Source of the DNA: Hericium rajendrae
Lineage: Eukaryota > Basidiomycota > Agaricomycetes > Russulales > Hericiaceae
Assembly: GCA_033439255.1 (NCBI GenBank)
Contig: CM065890.1
Location: forward strand, 1,550,001 to 1,614,000
DNA: 64,000 nucleotides
Direction: 5' to 3'
Below, in pieces: positions 58,270 through 64,000 of the stretch. The position numbers and the translations under genes are program-made. The notes under the pieces were generated by a model, which did not search any database, was not told the origin of the DNA, and worked only from the letters and a program-made list of their open reading frames with translations. Each line of letters begins with the position of its first letter. Positions within the stretch are counted from its first letter, which is position 1.

Positions 58270-59082
58270 TCTTAGTCGTTGGATGCGGACTCTTTCATCT
58301 AGTCAAGCCCACATTCATTCATACTCTCGTACTATGCTCTTGCTGTTTCTTTATGCTATCAATCTTTGCTATTGCTCCATGATTATCTGCCAACTATTCC
58401 ATCTCATTTATCTTCGCGCGCACTCCACCCGTCGCTTCTGCGTTATTTGCCACCATTTTTCCCCGCATATCGCCGTAAACTTCATCATTGTTCACCTCGT
58501 TACGGTAGATTATTGCATCTCGCGTGGCTTGTACAGCTACGAGCTTTGGGCCACTTACTACTTGGAAGGCTACAAAAGATGCGCATACATTATGATTCCC
58601 GCAGAGCTCAGGATAGACTATTTGATGATTGGAAAAATGCACTCATTCCTGAAAAATATTCAGCCCAGCTCTGAAAGACTCCGGAAATTCAGAGAATGAT
58701 CCGGAAACTTCTATCCACTTAGTAAGGCATTTGCCAAGGCATTAATAAGCCTGCAATGACTCAACACCTGCTCTCTGTCATCCCAATTACTCAGTCCAGC
58801 CAAATATAAGCGCACAGCCTCATGGAGCTTACCAATCATTACCAATCACATGCTCGGCTTACTCAGACACCCATTACCAAGCAGAATTTGGCTTATTAAG
58901 GCAGAAAGGTAGTATTACTAAGGAAGGAAACAGATTACAGAGCATGTTCTGCCTTACGAAGCAGCTTATTAATCGTAGAAAAATGTAGTCCGGAAATTAA
59001 GTAGCTACAAATTTAGTAGTTAGTTCCCACAGTAGCATAGACCATGTACATATTTGGAATCTCTTTCCCACGGTCTCAGGGG

Positions 59083-59090
59083 TATATAAA
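59083..59090 (+). promoter_or_regulatory. TATA box of the 3' LTR
   Basis: TATATAAA, identical in context to the 5' LTR box. In the 3' LTR it could drive read-through into the outer element. Confidence 0.6.
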
Positions 59091-59608
59091 GGCCCTGAAA
59101 TCGACCGGAACAGGAGGCCACATTAACCACCCCAATCCACCCCAGTTCTCAGCTTCTATTATTCCAGTCCATTCCCTACCGTGGGAATATTTTCGCTTTC
59201 AGTCCCCTAGCGTGGGAATATCCTTGTTTGATTACCTAAGCCAGTTCTTGGAGCAACGGCTCAGACTGCAGTAACTCAGTGTTTCGTCTCACAGCCCCAA
59301 TCATCCTCATCAGCCTATCTCGTTAGTCAGTAACAGGTAAAATCCCACAGGGGATAAGTTTATCTTTGTTCATCCATTGTTGCATCTAGTCTAGTCTTGC
59401 CAGACAGCTAGAAGCCCACTAAAAGTTTAGTCAAAATTCTTAGATCATATCAATTCTCAGTTCTAGCCAGCCTCGAGTCTCGACAACAGTTACCCAACAT
59501 CCAGATCATCAAGTCAGCCAAGGTTGAAGCCACTATAGGCATTCCCCTAAAATTCGGAGTATATTTCTGTTTGTTTGTATTTGTTTGCTCAAGTCTTGCA
59601 CAGCTTAG

Positions 59609-59614
59609 AATAAA
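59609..59614 (+). terminator. Polyadenylation signal in the 3' LTR
   Basis: AATAAA about 520 nt after the LTR TATA box, about 185 nt before the LTR end. The 5' LTR copy is at 45778-45783. The spacing gives an R region of several hundred bases. Confidence 0.55.
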
Positions 59615-59798
59615 CATAACCACCTCCTAAACTCAGTCAAACAGTCCACCGTCAGCAAGAAAAGGGTATAGTATCCTACATTTTACCTCTCCCGAACAAC
59701 TAGGTACATCTGGGAAAGTAGGAAAACCTGATCGTATCTAGGATAGTGTGTTACTGAGGTATACCAACATTACTTCGGAACCCATCATCGTCACGACA

Positions 59799-59802
59799 CC
59801 GT
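59799..59802. repeat. Right target-site duplication of the LTR retrotransposon (CCGT)
   Basis: Partner of 40693-40696. Confidence 0.75.
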
Positions 59803-60260
59803 GCGCGGCTGTGGTGCGCATGAGGCATGGTGCGCACGCATGCGGCGTGGTGCGCTCAAGTGGGGTCTTGTCCCCGCGTGCGGGGCCTTGTGCACGCATG
59901 CAAGACATTGCGCACGCGGCAAAGAGATGCGGCATAGGTGCAGGGCGCTGTGCGCGCATACGAGGCTTGGGGCGCGCGGGCGGGACGTTGTACGCATGGG
60001 GAGGCACGCGGCCGGGCGTGGCGGATATGTCCCGGACGTTGCGCGGGAGGGCTGGGTGTTGTGTGCGTGTGCGAGGTGTGGGGCGCGAGCGCTAGGGTTG
60101 CACGCATGGGCGGGGTGTTGCTCGAGCAGGCGAGGGGCGTTGCCCATGCATACGGGGCGTTGAGGGCAAGTTCGGGGCGTAAGGCACGCGGGCGGGATGT
60201 TGCGCGCGATCCAGGCCTTTGTGCGTGCATGCGGGGCGTGAGGCGAGCGTGCGGGGCCGG
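59803..60260 (+). repeat. Degenerate GC-rich tandem repeat, about 20-bp unit
   Basis: Roughly twenty imperfect units resembling TGCGCGCATGCGGGGCGTTG. The period is not a multiple of three, so the open frames across it are not meaningful. Similar G-rich words occur left of the retrotransposon at 40500-40690, so the retrotransposon probably landed in this array. Confidence 0.65.
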
Positions 60261-60277
60261 GAGCACGAACGACATCC

Positions 60278-60305
60278 GAGTCCCGTTGCTACGGCAACGA
60301 GACTC
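60278..60305 (-). repeat. Hairpin H4
   Basis: Arms GAGTCCCGTTGC and GCAACGAGACTC around TACG. The single mismatch is a U-G wobble on the minus strand. No clear intron-like flank. Confidence 0.5.
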
Positions 60306-60607
60306 TACGGCGCGCGGACGGGCGGTGACGTAGCCCATGCGCGCATCGTTGACAGCATGTAGGCGGCGTGGAACGCGGCCCGTGCGTAGACCGTGGCTGT
60401 GCGGGCGAAAGGGGGTATCGGGGTGCGGGTGACGAGGCGGTTTGGGCGCGGGGCGTTGGGGTTGCGCGCGTAGGCAGCAGGAGACATTGGCGGCGTCGTT
60501 GGGAAGGCGGAGGGGCGTAACTAACGGCGAAGGGGACGACGGTGACATGGGATGGGCGACGGGAGACGTGGAGGTGTCGATGGAGGACGTGGAGGTGTCG
60601 AAACAAC

Positions 60608-60635
60608 GAGTGTCGCTCGAAAACGAGCGACACTC
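60608..60635 (-). repeat. Hairpin cassette H5
   Basis: Perfect 12-nt arms GAGTGTCGCTCG and CGAGCGACACTC around AAAA. On the minus strand it is preceded by an intron-like segment starting AGGTAAGT (about 60683) with TACTAAT (about 60645). Confidence 0.65.
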
Positions 60636-61058
60636 TGTATTAGTACGAAGAGATAATGAAATAGCATAACTTTTACTTACCTGCCACCTTCTGCCTGCTG
60701 CAATTCCATTCCTGCCGTGTTGATGCTCGAGAGACGACGAAAGAAGGGGACAGAGGGAAGGAACACGGAGGAGAAGGGAGAGTGGTGAGAGAGTGTTAAG
60801 TCTCGACGCGTTGTCTCGGTGCTTCAGCCACCGAATCCGCGAAAGGACTCAACAAATCGAGTAAAATAGCTATAAATACGAAACAAAAGGAAAAGAGATA
60901 TATCGTATATCTAAGTGCAATACATGAGCTACATTTGTAGCAAGCTTACGGTATATTACTGGACAGTAGGGTCAAGACAACAAAATCTAATACTTAGCCT
61001 CTGACGCGGCGCTCGGCAATGCCCGGCAGCCACGATTCTCGGCTTCGCCCGGGATTCG

Positions 61059-61067
61059 TATATAAGG
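61059..61067 (+). promoter_or_regulatory. TATA box of the micro-intron module
   Basis: TATATAAGG in a GC-rich context, followed by a CT-rich leader and TCGTCG/GCTCGC microsatellite-like repeats. It suggests an RNA polymerase II promoter about 170 nt upstream of the first intron-like segment. Confidence 0.5.
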
Positions 61068-61089
61068 CGCGCGCGACGCGCGTTGCCTC

Positions 61090-61538
61090 TTACTCTTTAA
61101 TCCCCACCATCTCTTGCCACGTCGATGCTTCGTCGTCGTCGTTGCTCGCTTGTTGTCGTTGCTCGCTCGCTCGCTCATCATCGTTGCTCACTCGCTCGTC
61201 GTCGTTTATTGCTCATTGTTGCTATATTTATTAAGGTAAGCTTATATTCTTAATCTCTTATGTCTTGTGCTAATGTCTTCATACTTGTTACAGTGCCTTT
61301 GTATGCTTACTAGGTAAGCTTTATCTTGTCTTATACTAATGTCTTCAAATTGTCTTGTAGATTTTCGCTTTTGTGTCAGTTTAGTAAGCTTTTATATGTT
61401 ATCTTTGTTATCTTTTAATATTAATGTTTTTCCTTAGAAATTTTCGCACTTTTGTAGTACTGGCAAGTCTTATAATGTTTAATATTAATCTTTTATTATC
61501 TTGTATTATGTAATATAATGTTGTAGTTAGTCAATAAA
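61090..61538 (+). ncRNA. Candidate non-coding transcript with four tandem intron-like segments and 20-25-nt micro-exons
   Basis: After the TATA box a first exon would end at 61235. Intron-like segments follow at 61236-61293, 61314-61360, 61384-61437 and 61463-61526. Three start GTAAGC and the fourth GCAAGT. Their branch-like sites are TGCTAAT, TACTAAT, TATTAAT and TATTAAT, and they end CAG, TAG, TAG and TAG. The intervening exons are 20, 23 and 25 nt; the last two are similar (ATTTTCGC followed by CTTTTGT or ACTTTTGT), so the array may have grown by tandem duplication. AATAAA follows at 61533-61538. No coding potential is apparent. Transcription is inferred only. Confidence 0.4.
61533..61538 (+). 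terminator. AATAAA after the micro-intron module
   Basis: A polyadenylation hexamer 7 nt after the last intron-like segment, on the same strand. Confidence 0.4.
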
Positions 61539-61539
61539 A

Positions 61540-61932
61540 ATCTTGCTGTTCTTTATCTTTTGTGTGATCTTTATGTATTGTTTACTTTATGAATATGTAG
61601 ATATGTGTAAAATTTTATTAAGTCTAGTATGACTATAAATTCATATTATAACATTGTCATCTATTATGAATATATAGAGTACTCAGCTAATTGTAATCAC
61701 CAGAGCATCTATAATATCTGTAGTGAATATAATCTATATAGCTATTCTCATAGCTCTATAGCTATGTCTTGTAGCTCTATAGCTATCATAGCACTCTATA
61801 GCTATCCTAAGTAGCTCTATAGCACTCTATAGATGACCCCCTTCTATGGCCATCTATAGAATAGGTGGCATAGCTATGGCCCTATGACATTTATATAATC
61901 TATATAGAGCTCTATAGCCATGTGGATTTTCT
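61540..61932. repeat. AT-rich tract of CTATAGCT words (right end of outer element)
   Basis: Dense in CTCTATAGCTAT and TATAGC words, mirroring the left tract at 40101-40480. Confidence 0.6.
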
Positions 61933-62136
61933 CAGATGAGCCCTCTGATTTTCCCATTTGCGGCGCCTGAAGGCGATACCTGGGCCCTCGAAACCCACGC
62001 CCTGGGCACGTTCATTACACCCAGGGGCATCGTCACCGACATTGGCATTGCTCTTGGCCATCGGGGTCCAGAGACCTTTGATGTAGCTGCCCACAGCGCC
62101 CCCCCTCATCGTTCCACCGACCCCTCCGGACCCTGA
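61933..62136 (+). pseudogene. Right-hand piece of the interrupted hypothetical frame
   Basis: Reads SPLIFPFAAPEGDTWALETH and then GTFITPRGIVTDIGIALGHR before a stop. It can follow the left piece (HRPAAADFS) in phase if the insertion is removed at a shared AG. Coding-like composition; family not recognised. Confidence 0.35.
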
Positions 62137-62159
62137 CGCGCCTGAACGACAGGCATTTA

Positions 62160-63299
62160 TTGATGCTGAGGTCTGCTCAATCCTGCCATTCTCATCTCCC
62201 TTGTCTCATGTCACCTCAGATCCGCCTTCTGCACGACGATATCTACGGGAGTGAACCTGACACACCGGCCTCCCAGCCGGCCACTCCACCCCCCCCACAG
62301 ACCTCCCTGCTCACGTCTCCGCCCGCATCCCCACCGGCGACTCTGCTAGGACCCATAGTTGATGTCACTGCATCGCACCGCCCTACAGCTCTTGGTCTCA
62401 CTTGGACTGCGATCCTTAATGAAGGACGTGAAACCACGCCCGGCCTCTCGGACGCCGCCCCACGTCCAGCGTGGAATGCCTTTACGCCTGAACCTGCTGG
62501 TGGCTGGCCGGTAGTCACCTTCGCCGACCACTGGGGCGCTTGTAGCTCCCAAGATCCGGAACAACTTCGCCAATGGATTGGCACGCCCGGCGGTCTTCTT
62601 GCCCAGATCTTTGACCGCTCTGCCATAGACCGCCCGTCTGAGTCGATGAAGTACATTAAGGATCTCCTTGAACTCCTTGGTATCCTCGGGGCCAGCATTG
62701 CTCCTGCCAATCCTGACCCTTCCCTCCCAACCCCTCTTCACCGTCATCACCGCCCACCGGCCTTCCTTATTTATAATATATCCGACGCAGACGCTGATAG
62801 GCTCATCTCGGGTCGCGTCTTCTCTCACCGCTCGGTCACGATCCTTACCTATGACCGTAACCCGCATGCCCCGCGCTCTTTGGGCTACTTTGATGGCTTC
62901 CCGGGTGTGACACTCTGTCACAGATCGCTCCATTTCTCTCCGCCTTCTTCTCTGCCATCAAGGCATCGCGTCGGTCATGTGCTCCAGCAGCCCCATCACA
63001 TGTTCACTTCCTCACATGACCTGGGGCTATCCTTCACCCATGCCCTTGTTCCCCTTTGGGACATCCTATTGTTCTCCCTCCCATTGTTCTCCTTTTGGCC
63101 ACCATTGTTCTCACTCTATTGTTCGACCCGTTATGGTGTCCATTGTTCTTTTCCCATTGTCGTCCCAGTACTTATAGGCTCCCTGTCGCTCGCCTATTTC
63201 CCTAGATTGTCCATTTCGTCTGTACCGTACTGTACCTCCAATACAGGTCACTGCGCTGCTAGTCGCTCTCTGCTCTCTCGCTCCCATCATCGCTGGTGA
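62160..63299 (+). CDS. Uncharacterised ORF, likely element-associated
   Basis: A 379-codon frame; the first 260 or so codons look coding (HDDIYGSEPDTPASQPATPP, then PTALGLTWTAILNEGRETTP, then FLIYNISDADADRLISGRVF). The last hundred residues are hydrophobic and Ser/Phe-rich (FSLPLFSFWPPLFSLYC), probably beyond an unplaced splice site or frame break. No domain is recognised with confidence. The neighbouring frame 63526-63891 may belong to the same gene. Confidence 0.35.
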   Translation: MMLRSAQSCHSHLPCLMSPQIRLLHDDIYGSEPDTPASQPATPPPPQTSLLTSPPASPPATLLGPIVDVTASHRPTALGLTWTAILNEGRETTPGLSDAAPRPAWNAFTPEPAGGWPVVTFADHWGACSSQDPEQLRQWIGTPGGLLAQIFDRSAIDRPSESMKYIKDLLELLGILGASIAPANPDPSLPTPLHRHHRPPAFLIYNISDADADRLISGRVFSHRSVTILTYDRNPHAPRSLGYFDGFPGVTLCHRSLHFSPPSSLPSRHRVGHVLQQPHHMFTSSHDLGLSFTHALVPLWDILLFSLPLFSFWPPLFSLYCSTRYGVHCSFPIVVPVLIGSLSLAYFPRLSISSVPYCTSNTGHCAASRSLLSRSHHRW

Positions 63300-63525
63300 C
63301 TTGGGTGGTTCTCTGCTGTCTACGACCGAGTCTTGACACCTGGACAATCTCTCATACACCCGCCTCACCTCCCTACTATCGCCCATCATACCTTTCTTCT
63401 TTGAACCCTTCACCGCCGACATCTTCACCGAATCCCGACATCCATTCCATCAACCTCATCTCCCCTTTCCCATCGCCAACACCATCGAGGGTAGTGCACT
63501 CATCCCCCTCCTCCGCTATTGTGCT

Positions 63526-63891
63526 GTGAAGCGTTGGGAAGCCGAAGGAGTTTGGTTTCGATTGAGGTCGTGGAAACCACGTGCAGGTGCTATCTCCATT
63601 GCCTTATACGTTCGAATTCGAGTTTCCTTTGACGTCGACTTGCAAGAATTCACGTTCGGTGCCTCGGATATCGCTTACCACTGTCGCCAACCCAACCGAG
63701 GATCCCCTGCAAGTATCCTACCATCGACCTCGTTCCCCTTTTGCACACTAGGTCTCTTCACCCCCGAACCCTCACCTGAGCCTGTGTGGGCCAGAGAACG
63801 CCTCGGCCACCGATTCCTCAGAAACCCGTACTCGGACCCCCTGTACCCTCGTGCTCTTGGTCGTCGCCCAGTTGCGGCTGACTTCTTCTAG
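63526..63891 (+). CDS. Uncharacterised ORF at window edge
   Basis: A 121-codon frame starting MKRWEAEGVWFRLRSWKPRA and ending GRRPVAADFF. It probably continues an upstream coding segment (FFEPFTADIFTESRHPFHQP at about 63400 in another frame). Not recognised; could be a later exon of the preceding ORF. Confidence 0.3.
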   Translation: MKRWEAEGVWFRLRSWKPRAGAISIALYVRIRVSFDVDLQEFTFGASDIAYHCRQPNRGSPASILPSTSFPFCTLGLFTPEPSPEPVWARERLGHRFLRNPYSDPLYPRALGRRPVAADFF

Positions 63892-64000
63892 ACCTCACCA
63901 TTGATCCCACCGACCCCCGTTTCCAGACCACAGAACCATACCCACTCGGCGTCTTCGCCTCGCTCGACGAATACTTCATCTACACCCTTTCTGGCATCGT

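Larger units (their letters stand above)
40697..59798 (+). mobile_element. Ty3/gypsy-like LTR retrotransposon with a hAT-like insertion in its 5' LTR
   Basis: Bounded by long direct repeats that begin TGTCG and end CGACA, the 5-bp inverted ends expected of LTRs, and by a CCGT duplication. Internal order is primer-binding site, a Gag-protease frame, a 1.9-kb spacer, then a Pol frame with RT, RNase H and integrase; RT before integrase places it with Ty3/gypsy. Length is 19.1 kb, or about 16.4 kb without the hAT insertion. Both long frames are open and the LTRs nearly identical, so integration was recent. No chromodomain is visible at the integrase C-terminus and no envelope-like frame was seen. 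Confidence 0.95.
57218..59798 (+). repeat. 3' LTR, 2,581 bp, uninterrupted
   Basis: Starts TGTCGCGCCC and ends ATCGTCACGACA, identical in layout to the 5' LTR. Contains an ORF in U3, a TATA box at 59083 and AATAAA at 59609. Confidence 0.96.
40098..61932. mobile_element. Outer AT/GC-banded insertion that contains the nested retrotransposon (boundaries approximate)
   Basis: The block begins and ends with AT-rich tracts made of CTATA(T/G)AGC-like words. Just inside its edges are inverted near-matches, CATCTGAAAAATC on the left (40099) and GATTTTCTCAGATG on the right (61925). After subtracting the retrotransposon it would be about 2.7 kb. It carries GC-rich degenerate repeats, hairpin cassettes, and a promoter plus micro-intron module, and no protein gene. 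Only a 2-bp AG duplication can be argued at the edges, so the class of element is open; it may be non-autonomous. Confidence 0.4.

Noticed and set aside
40697-59798. Starship-like giant element or endogenous virus
   Set aside because: No tyrosine recombinase captain, envelope or capsid gene; the content is explained by an LTR retrotransposon plus DNA elements.
59738-60548. Several overlapping Arg/Ala/His-rich open frames on both strands
   Set aside because: They are shadows of the GC-rich tandem repeat, whose 20-bp period does not preserve frame.
61019-61234. 71-codon frame over the TATA box of the micro-intron module
   Set aside because: Its start lies upstream of the TATA box and its tail is microsatellite-derived Ser/Arg/Cys; no coding evidence.

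Overview
The window comes from a filamentous basidiomycete, most likely an agaricomycete. The evidence is many short introns (about 45-65 nt) with GTRNGY donors, CTAAY-like branch points and YAG acceptors, a GC-rich genic half, a fungal plasma-membrane H+-ATPase, and fungal forms of condensin Cnd1, separase, NMD3, Rpb10 and the Mss4-type PIP5 kinase. The sequence does not allow a genus call.

Genic half (1-39 kb). In order: a truncated short-chain dehydrogenase (-); a long disordered RING-H2 protein (+) with several frame breaks; plasma-membrane H+-ATPase PMA1 (-, seven exons resolved); a 4.6-kb gene-poor stretch with one candidate membrane-protein exon; condensin subunit Cnd1/Ycs4 (+); PIP 5-kinase (-, five exons resolved); RNA polymerase subunit Rpb10 (+, first coding exon is just ATG); separase Esp1/Cut1 (-, about 7.5 kb); ribosome export adaptor NMD3 (-); and two uncharacterised genes (-). 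Two anaphase genes, condensin and separase, lie within 6 kb of each other. Single-base frame breaks occur in Cnd1, separase and NMD3, all expected to be essential, so base-level consensus error is the simplest reading.

Mobile half (40-62 kb). This is a nested insertion. A hAT-like non-autonomous element (2,682 bp, 8-bp target duplication, no transposase seen) sits inside the 5' LTR of a Ty3/gypsy-like retrotransposon (40697-59798; LTRs 2,581 bp; 4-bp target duplication). That retrotransposon sits inside an outer AT/GC-banded element (about 40.1-61.9 kb), which seems to split a hypothetical reading frame. Removing the hAT makes the two LTRs exactly equal in length. By eye they differ at four sites, all CpG/TpG-type transitions, so the retrotransposon is young. 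It has a 1,984-codon Gag-protease frame with a roughly 1,000-residue extension of unknown function, a 1.9-kb spacer, a separate Pol frame (RT, RNase H, integrase), and an ORF inside the LTR.

The most unusual signals are non-coding. One is a family of short hairpins joined to intron-like cassettes, found in two or three of the nested elements, whose arm mismatches are all G-U wobbles on the inferred sense strand. The other is a small transcription-unit-like module at 61.06-61.54 kb: a TATA box, four consecutive intron-like segments separated by 20-25-nt micro-exons, then AATAAA. The right edge (62-64 kb) holds uncharacterised reading frames.
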